Source of the DNA: Jiella pacifica | Lineage (GTDB): Bacteria; Pseudomonadota; Alphaproteobacteria; Rhizobiales; Rhizobiaceae | Length of the DNA: 64,000 nucleotides | Assembly: GCF_010500815.1 (NCBI RefSeq) | Contig: NZ_JAAAMG010000015.1 | Location: forward strand, 78,447-142,446 | Reading direction: 5' to 3' | Part shown: positions 46,573 through 55,897 of the stretch, one piece after another | Position numbering within the stretch: the stretch's first letter is position 1 | Layout: each line of letters opens with the position of its first letter | Notes under the pieces: generated by a model | Database searches by the model: none | Told to the model about the DNA's origin: nothing | Seen by the model: only the letters and a program-made list of their open reading frames with translations | Program-made: the position numbers and the translations under genes

Positions 46573-47490
46573 TCAGAAGGTCTTGGCGCCGTTCACCGGC
46601 AGCCTGATCCCGTAGAGGGACGTGGTGCCGCAGACATAGAGATAATTGCGCTTGGGGCCGCCGAAGCAAAGATTGGCGACGACTTCGGGAACGCGGATCT
46701 TGCCGATGAGCGTTCCGTCCGGATCGTAGCAGTGGACGCCGTCGGCGGCGCTCGTCCAGACCCGGCCGGCATCGTCGAGCCGCAGTCCGTCGAAGAGGCC
46801 GCTGGTCGAAACGGCGAAGACCTCGCCGCCGGACAGCCGCCCCTCGTCCGACACGGCGAAGCGGCGGATGTGCCGCGGGCCGTCCTCGACATGGGTCGCG
46901 CCGGTGTCGACGATGTAGACGTGGCGTTCGTCGGGGGAGAAGGCGATGCCGTTTGGCTGGACGAAGTCGTCGGCGACGACGACGAGACTGCCGTCCCGCG
47001 GATCGAGGCGGAAGACGAGGCTTCCCGCCTGTTCGCTGTCGCTGCGGTGGCCCTCGTAGTCGCTGTCGATGCCGTAGGTCGGGTCGGTGAACCAGATCGT
47101 GCCGTCGGATTTCACCACCACGTCGTTCGGGCTGTTCAGCCGCTTGCCGTCATGGCGATCGGCGAGGGTGACGATCCGACCGTCGAACTCGGTGCGTGAG
47201 ACCCGCCGGCCGCCGTGCTCGCAGCTGACCAGCCGGCCGGCCCTGTCGACGGTGTTGCCGTTGGAATGGCCGGCCGGCTGGCGAAACACCCCGACCGTGC
47301 CGGTGCATTCGTCGTAGCGCAGCATCCGGTCGTTCGGGATGTCCGACCAGACGAGCGAGCGGGCGGCGGGAAAATAGGCCGGCCCCTCGGCCCAGCGGCA
47401 GCCGGTGAACAGCGTGTCGAGCCGCGCGGTCGGCACGAAAAGGCGCGAGAAGCGCCCGTCGAGAATTTCGAAAATCCCTGAATTCGTCAT
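46573..47490 (-). CDS. SMP-30/gluconolactonase-family lactonase
   Basis: A 305-residue six-bladed beta-propeller. Metal ligands of the family are visible: the Glu in CRWAEGPAY, the Asn in RLNSPNDVVV, and the Asp in FDGLRLDDAG. Members hydrolyse sugar lactones. GGGAGGA lies 7 nt before the ATG. It sits between a GGDEF-EAL gene and the RpfF-like gene on the same strand, but a functional link is not evident. A sugar-acid pathway is not present nearby. Confidence 0.9.
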   Translation of the reverse strand: MTNSGIFEILDGRFSRLFVPTARLDTLFTGCRWAEGPAYFPAARSLVWSDIPNDRMLRYDECTGTVGVFRQPAGHSNGNTVDRAGRLVSCEHGGRRVSRTEFDGRIVTLADRHDGKRLNSPNDVVVKSDGTIWFTDPTYGIDSDYEGHRSDSEQAGSLVFRLDPRDGSLVVVADDFVQPNGIAFSPDERHVYIVDTGATHVEDGPRHIRRFAVSDEGRLSGGEVFAVSTSGLFDGLRLDDAGRVWTSAADGVHCYDPDGTLIGKIRVPEVVANLCFGGPKRNYLYVCGTTSLYGIRLPVNGAKTF

Positions 47491-47764
47491 CGCTGCATCC
47501 TCCCGCTCGTATCGCCCGCGTCTCCCGGCGCGGCGCTGCCGTCGAAGGTGGTCTCGCACGTTTCCGTCTCGATCCGCCCACCGTCACGCAGAGAGCCTTA
47601 GGATCTCACCGCGTCGTTGTCACGGGCGAGGCCCGCGCTTCGGCAATGCGTCCGGGACGCTTCATGGAAAGTCCGGAGGATCCCATCGGGATGTGGGATC
47701 GAGGTCCGGCGATCGCCGCGCGGCGCGATCCGCGATCCGGCCCGGGCGATCGGACGACGCCGGA

Positions 47765-49759
47765 TCAGGCGATGCGGCGGACCGCGGCGGCGGCGCGCGG
47801 GCCTTTGCCGAAGCGATCGTTGCGGCGATAGCCGACGAGGAATTTCTCGGCGGTCTCGCGGGCCGGGAGCGGCTTGCCGAAGAAATAGCCCTGCAGCTGA
47901 TCGCAGCCGAGCGAGGCGAGGAAGTGGGCCTGTTCCTCGGTCTCGACGCCTTCCGTCGTCACCTTCATCTTCATCTGATGGGCGAGCGAGACGATCGTTG
48001 CGACGATTTCCTTGACGTTCGGCTCGCCGTTTTCGAGCGCCTGCATGAAGGACTGGTCGACCTTCAGCTTGTCGAAGGGGAAGCGCCAGAGATAGCCGAG
48101 CGAGGAGTAGCCGGTCCCGAAATCGTCCATGTCGACGGAGATGCCGAGCTGCTTCAGGGCGAAGAGCTGGTCGAGGATGGCGGTCGATCGCTCGAGCATC
48201 AGCGATTCGACGACTTCGACCTCGAGCCGCTCGCCGTCGATTCCCGCCGCATCGAGGGCGCTGCGAATGATGGCGACGAGATCGCCGTCGACGAACTGCA
48301 CGGCGGACAGATTGACCGCGACGAACAGCGGCGCCGGCCACTGGGCGATCTGCCGCGTGGCTTCCTGGATGACCCAGCTGCCCATCGCCTTGACGTAGCC
48401 GCGCGCCTCGGCGATCGGCACGAATTCCGACGGCGGGATCAGAACGCCCTTTTCGTCGCGGAGCCGTGCCAGCGCCTCGAAACCGACGAGCGAGCCGTCG
48501 GCGCCCCTGACGAGCGGCTGATAGAACAGTTCGAACCCGTCGTTTTCGACCGCGCGCTTGATCTGCGCCTCGACGTAGCGCCGGCGGTGCATGACCTCGT
48601 CCATCTGCGGCTCGAAGAAGACCAGCGGTCCCTGCCGGTCGGCCTTATGGTGGAAATGCGCGATCTCGGCATGCTTGACGAGTTCGGAATGGGTGCGCCC
48701 GTGGTCCGGCGCGAAGGCGCAGCCGATCGAGATCTTCGGCACGATCTTGTGACCGTCGATCTCCACCGGCTCGCCGACGGCCTCGGAAAGCCTGCGTGCA
48801 AATTCGCCGACGAGACGCCGGTCGGTGACCCGCCGGCGGACGATGGCGAAATCGTCCGGGCCGACACGGGCAACCAGATCCTCGTCCTCGAGGCTTGCAG
48901 CGAGCCGGCGGGCGACGATGCGCAGGATCTCGTCGCCCCGCGCCTGGCCGCAGCGATCGTTGATCTCCGCCAGGTCGTCGAGGTCGACATAGAGATAGGC
49001 GAGTTCCTCGCGCGTCGCCCGGAGCTTGAACAACAGCTGGTCGCAGGCTTCCTGCATGCGGCGGCGGTTCAACAATTGCGTCAGGGAATCGTGGTCGGCG
49101 AGGAAGCGGATGCGTTCGTCCGCCTCGGCGATCTTGCGGCGGCGCAGATGGAAGAGGATGAACGGCACGATGGTCGCGGCGAGGACGATGGCGATGACGA
49201 GGGCGTAGGTCCGGGCGAGCGTCGACTGGTAGTGGTAGCGTTCGGCGATCATGTCGGCGACGACCGACAGGTAGCCGATCGTCCGGCCGTCGCGAATCAG
49301 CGGCATGATCACGGACGGATTGCTCTCGCCGTCGTCGGAGACCACTTCCCACGCCCCCGGTCGCGAGACGGTCGACGCCGACAGCTTGTCGCCCATCGAA
49401 ACCCCGCCCGGACGGTCCCGGAGCAGCCATTCGTAACGTTCCGACCGCGATCGGAAGACTTCGTTGCCGTTCCGGTCGAAGAGCACGTAGCTGTCGATAC
49501 TCGAAAGGTCGGCCACCCGGCGCACGAAGTTTTCCGCCTCGGGGTCGCGGGCGATTCCCGTCAGCATTGCGTCGACATAGCGCTCCGGGCCGATAAGGAG
49601 GTCGGCGAAGCTCTGGCCACGGGTGCGCATCTCGGCCTCGACAAGCCTGCCGACGGCCTCGTGTCCGATTGCAAAAACGCTTCCCGCGACGAAGCCGAAG
49701 ATGGCCGTCGCCCCAAGACAATTCGTCCAGAACAGCCGTTTGGCCAAAAGTGAAATCAT
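47765..49759 (-). CDS. Membrane GGDEF-EAL protein with degenerate GGDEF
   Basis: A 664-residue protein with helix 1 (about 10-32), a periplasmic sensor domain (35-180, with SYVLFDRNGNEVF), helix 2 (about 185-207), GGDEF and EAL domains. The cyclase signature reads RVGPDDF in place of RGGDEF, so cyclase activity is probably lost. The EAL part keeps FEALARL, NLSAVQF, DDFGTGYSSLGYL, KVDQSF, EGVE and QGYFFGKP, so phosphodiesterase activity is likely. ATG 49759 is used; an upstream GTG (49789) adds ten residues. Confidence 0.92.
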   Translation of the reverse strand: MISLLAKRLFWTNCLGATAIFGFVAGSVFAIGHEAVGRLVEAEMRTRGQSFADLLIGPERYVDAMLTGIARDPEAENFVRRVADLSSIDSYVLFDRNGNEVFRSRSERYEWLLRDRPGGVSMGDKLSASTVSRPGAWEVVSDDGESNPSVIMPLIRDGRTIGYLSVVADMIAERYHYQSTLARTYALVIAIVLAATIVPFILFHLRRRKIAEADERIRFLADHDSLTQLLNRRRMQEACDQLLFKLRATREELAYLYVDLDDLAEINDRCGQARGDEILRIVARRLAASLEDEDLVARVGPDDFAIVRRRVTDRRLVGEFARRLSEAVGEPVEIDGHKIVPKISIGCAFAPDHGRTHSELVKHAEIAHFHHKADRQGPLVFFEPQMDEVMHRRRYVEAQIKRAVENDGFELFYQPLVRGADGSLVGFEALARLRDEKGVLIPPSEFVPIAEARGYVKAMGSWVIQEATRQIAQWPAPLFVAVNLSAVQFVDGDLVAIIRSALDAAGIDGERLEVEVVESLMLERSTAILDQLFALKQLGISVDMDDFGTGYSSLGYLWRFPFDKLKVDQSFMQALENGEPNVKEIVATIVSLAHQMKMKVTTEGVETEEQAHFLASLGCDQLQGYFFGKPLPARETAEKFLVGYRRNDRFGKGPRAAAAVRRIA

Positions 49760-50001
49760 GAACCGTGCCACTCGCCCATGCCAAGACACTGATGGATAGA
49801 GGTAAATTTTTCGGTGACTGGACGAAAAGAAAATAAGGTTCGTGTAGCTTGGGGCTGACGGTCCGATGATTGAAACTGCAACGGCACCGCGGGCAGATAT
49901 TGCGTTTCGTCATGTATTGCGCCCGCCGGAGAGTGGAGAGGTGCCGGGGTGGGGGCGAGCCGTGACGGCGAGCGTTCGCCGTCGGCCCTACCTCACGTGC
50001 T

Positions 50002-51489
50002 CTACCCCTTCACCTTCTGGTAGGCGGCGAGCGCACGCCGGCGGCCTTCGCCATGGTCGACGAGCGGCTTCGGATAGGTCTTTCCGAGGGTCACGCCGGC
50101 CGTCGCCAGGACCTCGTCGTCGGCCTCCCATGGTGCGTGGATCGCCTTTGCCGGCATGTCCTTCAACTCCGGCACGAAGCTTCGGATATAGGCGCCGTCG
50201 GGATCGAATTTCTCGCTCTGGGTGATCGGATTGAAGATCCGGAAGAACGGCTGGGCATCGGCCCCCGATCCCGCGACCCACTGCCACTGCGAGGTGTTGC
50301 TGGCGATGTCGCCGTCGACCAGCGTGTCCCAGAACCAGCTCTCGCCGTCGCGCCAGTGGATCAAAAGGTCCTTGGTCAGGAACGAGCCGACGATCATCCG
50401 GACGCGGTTGTGCATCCAGCCGGTCTGCCAGAGCTGTCGCATGCCGGCATCGACGATCGGATAGCCGGTGAGGCCTTTCTGCCAGGCCTGCAGGTCCGCG
50501 GCAGAGCGGCGCCAGGAAAAGCCGTCGAAGCGGTCGTTGAAGTTGTCGCGTTCGAGCCGGCCGAAATGGTAGAGGAGATGATAGTTGAAGTCGCGCCAGA
50601 CGAGCTCCCGGCGAAAGGTGCGGATGGCCGCGTCGGGGATGGTCTTGCGCCGCGAAGCATAGGCGTTGGCCGTGTGCCAGGCGCGGAAGGGCGAGATCTC
50701 GCCCCAGCGCAGACGCGGCGAAAGCTGAGAGGTCTCGTCGGCGAAAGGTCTGTCGCGACCGGCTTCGTAGTCCTGAAGCAGCTCGTCGCAGAAATGCTCG
50801 AGCCGCTCCTGCGCTGCCTTTTCGCCGGGCGTCCAGACATCCTGAATACCGCCCGACCAGTCCGGCTTCGTCGGCAGCAGATCCCAATCCTTCAACTGTT
50901 CGGACTTCGGGAAGTCGTCCGGTTGCTTCAGCCCCTTCGGCGGATCCATCGGATCGCGGAAGCCGGTTTCCGAGACGTTCTTCCAGAACGGCGTATAGAC
51001 CTTGTAGTACCCGCCGGACTTCGTCTGGACCGCTTCCGGCTCGTGCAGGATGTTGGCGGTGAAGCGCTCGACCGCGACGTCTGCGCCGAGCGCCTTCTCG
51101 ATGGCGTCGTCGATCCCGCGGGATGCCGGATCGTAGCGGCGGTTGAAGAACAGCGACGTCGCGCCGGTCGCCTCGATGACGTCGAGGACATGATCCTCCG
51201 CCTTGCCCCGGCGCAGCGTCAACTGCGATCCGATACCCCGCAGCGAGGCGGCAAAACTCTCCAGCGAATGGTGCAGCCACCATTTGTGGGCGCCGCCGAG
51301 AGACCGGACGCCCTGCGATTCCTCGTCCAGCACGACGAGCGGCACGACAGGACGGCCGGTTTCGGCGGCATGGGCGAGTGCCGGATTGTCGTCGAGCCTC
51401 AGATCGTCGCGGATCCAGACGACGATCGGCCCTCCCGGCGCTTCTTCGGCCCGCTTTTCCCGCTTCGGCATCGGCTGTCTCGACTCCAT
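50002..51489 (-). CDS. phrB: Deoxyribodipyrimidine photolyase
   Basis: Repairs UV-induced cyclobutane pyrimidine dimers with blue light. It has 495 residues: the N-terminal antenna-chromophore domain ([17 protein letters not shown]) and the C-terminal FAD domain with [40 protein letters not shown] and [12 protein letters not shown]. These match class I CPD photolyases. It is divergent from the dioxygenase gene across 186 nt. Confidence 0.96.
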   Translation of the reverse strand: MESRQPMPKREKRAEEAPGGPIVVWIRDDLRLDDNPALAHAAETGRPVVPLVVLDEESQGVRSLGGAHKWWLHHSLESFAASLRGIGSQLTLRRGKAEDHVLDVIEATGATSLFFNRRYDPASRGIDDAIEKALGADVAVERFTANILHEPEAVQTKSGGYYKVYTPFWKNVSETGFRDPMDPPKGLKQPDDFPKSEQLKDWDLLPTKPDWSGGIQDVWTPGEKAAQERLEHFCDELLQDYEAGRDRPFADETSQLSPRLRWGEISPFRAWHTANAYASRRKTIPDAAIRTFRRELVWRDFNYHLLYHFGRLERDNFNDRFDGFSWRRSAADLQAWQKGLTGYPIVDAGMRQLWQTGWMHNRVRMIVGSFLTKDLLIHWRDGESWFWDTLVDGDIASNTSQWQWVAGSGADAQPFFRIFNPITQSEKFDPDGAYIRSFVPELKDMPAKAIHAPWEADDEVLATAGVTLGKTYPKPLVDHGEGRRRALAAYQKVKG

Positions 51490-51675
51490 GGCACGTTCGA
51501 TGGTGGGCTGCGTAACTGGAACCAGTCTGCGCGGTTGCGACCCGCTGCGACGATCCGTCAGGAAGAAACAGGTAACGGCCGTTCACAAATCGACGACAAT
51601 TCGTCACGGATCGTCCTCTGCCGGTCGGGCGGGTCGATGCCTTATCTTGCAGCCACACAACCAACGGAGGCGACC

Positions 51676-52623
51676 ATGAGCCTGACTCTGACCGGCATCC
51701 ATCATCTCACCGCGATTACGGCCGACGCGCCGGGAAACCTCGACTTCTACAAGCGCGTGCTCGGCATGCGGCTGGTCAAGAAGACCGTCAACCAGGACGA
51801 CACCTCGGCCTACCACCTCTTCTATGCCGACGGCCTGGCGTCGCCGGGGACGGACGTGACCTTCTTCGACTGGCCGGCGCCGCGCGAGACCCGCGGCACC
51901 CATTCGATCGCCCGGACCTCGCTGCGCGTTTCCGGCCAGGCCAGCCTCGACTACTGGGCCGGGCGGCTGAAGGAGAATAGCGTCGAAGTTGGCGAGATTC
52001 GCAGCCTCGACGGCCGCGCGAGTCTCGACTTCGAGGACCCGGAAGGCCAGCGGCTGCGGCTCGTCGGCGACGGGGGGGCAGGCGACGCCAATCCCTGGGA
52101 CGGCAGCAGCGTTCCGGCCGAGCACCAGATCCGCGGCCTCGGCCCGATCGTCCTGTCGGTGCCGCAGCTGGCGCCGACCGAGGCGCTGCTCGTCAAGGTG
52201 ATGAACATGCGCGAGGTCCGGCGATACGAGGAGGCGGGAGCGACCGTTCACGTCTTCGAGATGGGCGAGGGCGGTCCGGCGGCCGAGCTGCACGTCGCCG
52301 TCGAGCCGCATCTTCCGCCGGCCGGCCAGGGCGCCGGCGGCGTCCACCATGTCGCCTTCCGGACGGGCGACAATGCCGAGCTCACCGAATGGGCGAAGCG
52401 CGTGCGCGAATACCGGGTGCCGTCGAGCGGCGAGGTGGAGCGCTACTACTTCCGCTCGCTGTATTTTCGCGAGCCGAACGGCATTCTCTTCGAGATTGCC
52501 ACCGACGGGCCGGGCTTTGCAGTCGACGAGCCGCTGGCGAGCCTCGGCGAAAGCCTGTCGCTGCCGCCCTTCCTCGAGCCGAAGCGGGCGGCGATCGAGG
52601 CGAATCTGAAGCCGCTTGCCTGA
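51676..52623 (+). CDS. VOC-family ring-cleaving dioxygenase (MhqO-like)
   Basis: A 315-residue protein made of two glyoxalase/VOC modules with metal ligands in [18 protein letters not shown] and a C-terminal Glu in [11 protein letters not shown]. The length and the pairing with a small esterase downstream match MhqO, a hydroquinone-specific ring-cleavage dioxygenase. CGGAGG lies 5 nt before the ATG. The neighbour at 52778 corresponds to MhqD. A role in quinone or electrophile detoxification is inferred. Confidence 0.87.
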   Translation: MSLTLTGIHHLTAITADAPGNLDFYKRVLGMRLVKKTVNQDDTSAYHLFYADGLASPGTDVTFFDWPAPRETRGTHSIARTSLRVSGQASLDYWAGRLKENSVEVGEIRSLDGRASLDFEDPEGQRLRLVGDGGAGDANPWDGSSVPAEHQIRGLGPIVLSVPQLAPTEALLVKVMNMREVRRYEEAGATVHVFEMGEGGPAAELHVAVEPHLPPAGQGAGGVHHVAFRTGDNAELTEWAKRVREYRVPSSGEVERYYFRSLYFREPNGILFEIATDGPGFAVDEPLASLGESLSLPPFLEPKRAAIEANLKPLA

Positions 52624-52634
52624 GGCACGGAGCC

Positions 52635-52672
52635 GGCCGGCCGGCGGTTTTGAACGAAGCCGCCGGCCGGCC
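52635..52672. terminator. Perfect 13-bp GC stem-loop after the dioxygenase
   Basis: GGCCGGCCGGCGG and CCGCCGGCCGGCC pair perfectly around a 12-nt loop, 11 nt after the stop codon. There is no T tract, so it may end, attenuate or stabilise the 3' end of the dioxygenase message before the esterase gene. Confidence 0.55.
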
Positions 52673-52777
52673 ACCGCGCCGGATGCCGTGAGAGGGCGAG
52701 GACGTCCCCTCCCATCCACAAGCCATTCTCCCGCCGCCATTGCCGGCAACGATCCTCGTTCGAGAAGGAAGTTTTCG

Positions 52778-53428
52778 ATGTCTGAAATCCGCCTGACCGG
52801 GCCGCTAGCAGAAAGCGGCCTCCTTGCCGCCGGCAGCGCCCCGAAGGACGCCCGGCTCGCCGTCGTCTGTATTCACGGTCGCGGCGCCTCGGGTGCCGAC
52901 ATCATCGGCCTGTCCGATGCGTTCGGCCTGCCGGATGTTTTCTACGTGGCGCCCGACGCACCGGGCGGGGCCTGGTATCCGGCGCCCTTCACCCAGCCCC
53001 TGTCCGCCAACGAACCCTCTCTCTCCAACGCGCTCGGGCGGATCGGGGAAATCCTGGCGGGCCTCGAGGCCGAGGGATTCGGGCCGGAGCGCACGGTGCT
53101 CGCCGGCTTCTCCCAAGGGGCCTGCCTGTCGCTCGAATATCTGGCGCGCAATGCCGGGAGCCTCGCGGGCGTGCTCGGCTTCTCCGGCGGCCTGATCGGC
53201 CCCGACGCGGCGAACCGGCCGGAGACCGAGAGCCTCGCCGGCACGAGGGTGTTTCTCGGCTGCAGCCGAACCGACCCGTTCATCCCGGCCCTGCGGGTGA
53301 TGGAAACCGAGCGTCATCTGGCGTCGCGCGGCGCCGAGGTCGAGGCGGTGCTCTATCCGGAGCCCGGCCACTCCATCAACGCCGACGAGATCGCCAGGGC
53401 CGTCGCTCTGTTGCAGGCGATCGGCTGA
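52778..53428 (+). CDS. Small alpha/beta hydrolase, phospholipase/carboxylesterase (MhqD-like)
   Basis: A 216-residue carboxylesterase of the YpfH/MhqD type. The nucleophile Ser112 is in GFSQG, the acid is Asp166 (SRTDPFIP) and the base His198 (PGHSIN); CIHGRGASG provides the oxyanion loop. AGAAGGAAG precedes the ATG. It follows the VOC dioxygenase on the same strand by 154 nt, a pairing seen in mhq operons. Confidence 0.9.
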   Translation: MSEIRLTGPLAESGLLAAGSAPKDARLAVVCIHGRGASGADIIGLSDAFGLPDVFYVAPDAPGGAWYPAPFTQPLSANEPSLSNALGRIGEILAGLEAEGFGPERTVLAGFSQGACLSLEYLARNAGSLAGVLGFSGGLIGPDAANRPETESLAGTRVFLGCSRTDPFIPALRVMETERHLASRGAEVEAVLYPEPGHSINADEIARAVALLQAIG

Positions 53429-53505
53429 GGCAGCGGCGCTGTGGCAGCGGCTCGCCGATCCCGCGTGTCATCGTCCTCTGTGGCGGGCTTCGCCGTCGGT
53501 GACGA

Positions 53506-53527
53506 CCGGTCGCCCAAAGGCGACCGG
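53506..53527. terminator. Perfect 9-bp stem-loop between convergent genes
   Basis: CCGGTCGCC and GGCGACCGG pair around CAAA between the ends of the esterase gene and the minus-strand PAS-like gene. No T tract; placement suggests a shared terminator. Confidence 0.6.
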
Positions 53528-53539
53528 CGCTCGGGCGTT

Positions 53540-54418
53540 TCAATCGGAGAAGATCGCCAGGACGTGGGACGCATCGGCCAGTTCCGGGACGAATTGCTGG
53601 CGCCAGACCGGCGAGCCCGCCCGTCGCAGCGTCAGGCCGAGAGGCCGTGCACGACGCAGGCCCCGTAGCGTGACCCGGGCCGCATCGCGCCGATGGCCGA
53701 GCAGCCGGCCCATCGCCGCCTCGATCTCCACCTCGTCGTCGCGATCGGCGAGCGTCAACCGTTCGTTCAGCAGCCCCCGGCGGAAATAACGCGCCTCGTG
53801 CAACAGGTCCTCGGCAGCGACGTTGGCGGCCTCGATCGTCATGTCTCGCGTCAGAAGCACGACCGGCGACGAGACCCGGTCCCAGACGCTCTCGATCGTC
53901 GGGCGGCTCGGCTGGTCCGGGCTGCCGGTCGCGTGAGAGACCATGAAGGCGGGAACGAGATCGTCGGCGAGACGGTTGAGAAGCGTCAGGACCGGCGGCA
54001 GGAACTCGTCGCGGCGCTGCGGCGGAGCGGAGACGGTCAGAAGCCAGCTCTGCTGCACGCAGTCGTGGAGAACGAGACCCGCGCCGGCCGGCTCGCAGTC
54101 CACCGCGAGATCCGGCCGGGCGAGCCGGTCGAGTTCGTCGAGGCGGAAGACCGTGCCGGCTTCGAGCCGGGGATGGAAATCGTCCTGCCAGCTGCCATCG
54201 GAATAGCGAAGTCGCGTCCGATTGGCCGCGGAGAGGACGCGACGGGCCACGAGGCCGCGCCGCGCGACGTTTCGATCGATGCGCCTCAGCCGGGCCTCTG
54301 CACCGGGCATGACCTTGGCGATCGATCCGAGGAGTGGCGTCCATGACGATGGACACAGCGAAGCCTGGCCGACACGCTCGCGAACGAGGTCCAGCCGTCC
54401 TGGAAACTGGAGTAACAT
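53540..54418 (-). CDS. Hypothetical PAS-like protein, possible truncated regulator
   Basis: A 292-residue protein without a clear family. The segment SSPVVLLTRDMTIEAANVAAEDLLHEARYF resembles a PAS core, as in LuxR-type regulators of Rhizobiales that carry a C-terminal HTH; here the protein stops shortly after the PAS-like region and no HTH is present. It ends right before a stem-loop, so no downstream continuation is visible in this frame. No strong ribosome site is seen; internal ATG codons are alternatives. Confidence 0.6.
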   Translation of the reverse strand: MLLQFPGRLDLVRERVGQASLCPSSWTPLLGSIAKVMPGAEARLRRIDRNVARRGLVARRVLSAANRTRLRYSDGSWQDDFHPRLEAGTVFRLDELDRLARPDLAVDCEPAGAGLVLHDCVQQSWLLTVSAPPQRRDEFLPPVLTLLNRLADDLVPAFMVSHATGSPDQPSRPTIESVWDRVSSPVVLLTRDMTIEAANVAAEDLLHEARYFRRGLLNERLTLADRDDEVEIEAAMGRLLGHRRDAARVTLRGLRRARPLGLTLRRAGSPVWRQQFVPELADASHVLAIFSD

Positions 54419-54733
54419 TGAAGCATGCCGTTTCTAGGCCCCACCGATATGATTCCACCGACCGCGAAAAATTACAAGTGCGCGTGAACACACCGAGTGT
54501 TCCTCGTCGAGGCTGTGGCAAAAAATAGTCTCTGCGGCTTAGTATCTTCGCTGGAGCAGCGCCGCTCTTGCTTGGTGATCGTCCATGCGTTGCAACGGGG
54601 CGACCCCGTTCCCAGTAGATGAACGAGGTGTGCGGGGGGCGGAGGGCGGTTGCCATGGTGCCCGATCCTTGGTCGGTAGTCGGCCGCCGTACCGGCCGCA
54701 GAGCCCCGACCTGGGCGACTGGGAGACCTGACG
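54419..54733. other. Region between the PAS-like gene and a small ORF
   Basis: About 315 nt with no recognised gene. I compared it by eye with tmRNA, RNase P RNA and 6S RNA hallmarks and found none. Because a terminator lies at 54851 on the plus strand, a transcript must start here or upstream; a promoter is expected but not pinned down. Confidence 0.4.
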
Positions 54734-54850
54734 ATGAGCCTCTCGCCGACCGGGATAACCCGTGTGTCGCGGACATCGACCAATCCGGCTCTTGAAGCGG
54801 CGGCCGAAGCGGGGTATATGAGGCGCATATTCTCTGCGGTGATGTCGTGA
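54734..54850 (+). CDS. Candidate 38-residue small protein directly before a terminator
   Basis: A 38-codon frame (MSLSPTGITRVSRTSTNPALE...SAVMS) with a GGGAGA site 7 nt before the ATG. Its stop codon abuts the terminator at 54851. The peptide has a short amphipathic stretch at its end and no known family. The tight SD-ORF-terminator layout is what supports it; it might instead be incidental to a non-coding transcript. Confidence 0.42.
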   Translation: MSLSPTGITRVSRTSTNPALEAAAEAGYMRRIFSAVMS

Positions 54851-54880
54851 GAGTGGGTCCGACCGGTCCCGCTCTTTTTT
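54851..54880 (+). terminator. Intrinsic terminator upstream of rimP
   Basis: GAGTGGGTCC and GGTCCCGCTC pair (one G-U, one T-T mismatch) around GACC, followed by six T. It separates an upstream plus-strand transcript from the rimP-nusA operon. Confidence 0.85.
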
Positions 54881-55126
54881 GTTACCAAACGTCGGGACGG
54901 CCGATACGACCCGAGTGAAACGGCGCCGCTGCGGAGATTGGGAGATCGAAATCGTGCCGGCAGCCATCGGCGGCAGGCGCCGCGATCCCCGGACCATCCG
55001 CGCCGGCCCGGCCGGCGGCGGTTCCCCGGGTGTTCGAGCGGCGCGGCCTCGAGGCACCGACGCGCTGGGACCGATCGGCAAAGACGATTCGGGGCCGATC
55101 GGCAAAGGAGCATCAGTCTGAGCGAC

Positions 55127-55738
55127 ATGCGCATCGTCCGCGAACAGGGCCTCGAAGCCAAGATCGCCGACGTCGTCGAGGCGACGATCGAGGACGCCGG
55201 CTATCGCCTCGTGCGTGTCCGCATCTCCGGCCTCAACGGCATGACCCTGCAGATCATGGCGGAGCGTTCGGACGGGACGATGACCGTCGAGGATTGCGAA
55301 AAGGTGTCGCGGGCGATCTCGCCGGTGCTCGACGCCGTCGATCCGCTCGACCGGGAGTATCACCTCGAGGTCTCCTCGCCGGGCATCGACCGGCCCTTGG
55401 TCCGCAAGAGCGATTTCGAGACCTGGGCCGGCTATCTGATGAAGCTGGAAACCAGCCGGCTCGTCGGCGACCGCAAGCGCTTTCGCGGCAAGATCGTCGA
55501 GGTTTCGGAGACGGCCATCCGGGTCGAGCGTGACCAGCCCGCGTATGGCGAGCCGAGTGCCCTGGAAGTTCCCTTCGACGCCATCGGCGACGCGCGTCTG
55601 GTGCTGACCGACGAACTCGTGGAGGCCTCGCTGAAGGCCGACAAGGCGGCGCGCAAGCGCCGCGGCGAGCCGGAGGAGCCGGGCGAGGACGAAACGGAGG
55701 GATCCGGCCCCGGGGGCCTGCCCGGCGGCGTGCATTGA
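55127..55738 (+). CDS. rimP: Ribosome maturation factor RimP
   Basis: Assists assembly of the 30S subunit. From the ATG at 55127 it has 203 residues: an N-terminal alpha/beta domain ([23 protein letters not shown]...[14 protein letters not shown]) with SSPGIDRPL, and an Sm-like C-terminal domain, then a Glu/Gly-rich tail. The strong AAAGGAG (55104-55110) is 16 nt from this ATG but 7 nt from an in-frame CTG at 55118 (Leu-Ser-Asp-Met), so the true start may be CTG. First gene of rimP-nusA-ylxR-infB. Confidence 0.93.
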   Translation: MRIVREQGLEAKIADVVEATIEDAGYRLVRVRISGLNGMTLQIMAERSDGTMTVEDCEKVSRAISPVLDAVDPLDREYHLEVSSPGIDRPLVRKSDFETWAGYLMKLETSRLVGDRKRFRGKIVEVSETAIRVERDQPAYGEPSALEVPFDAIGDARLVLTDELVEASLKADKAARKRRGEPEEPGEDETEGSGPGGLPGGVH

Positions 55739-55897
55739 AGACGCGGTGCCGGACGATCCGACGCCGCGCCGCGCGGACGACAGGCGGCCGCGAACAGTAA
55801 AATTGCCCGGGTGATCTGCGGGCGAGAAACGAACGCTTCAGGGCGAACGCGCGGGAACGAGCCCGGCCGCGATCGTCCGATCAGGAGACTTGAAAAA

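Noticed and set aside
47405..49753. 782-codon plus-strand frame opposite the GGDEF-EAL gene
   Set aside because: Shadow frame; the minus-strand protein has complete EAL motifs.
54480..54880. Structured RNA gene such as tmRNA, 6S or RNase P RNA upstream of rimP
   Set aside because: None of the conserved sequence hallmarks of these RNAs is present; only the terminator and a small frame are supported.
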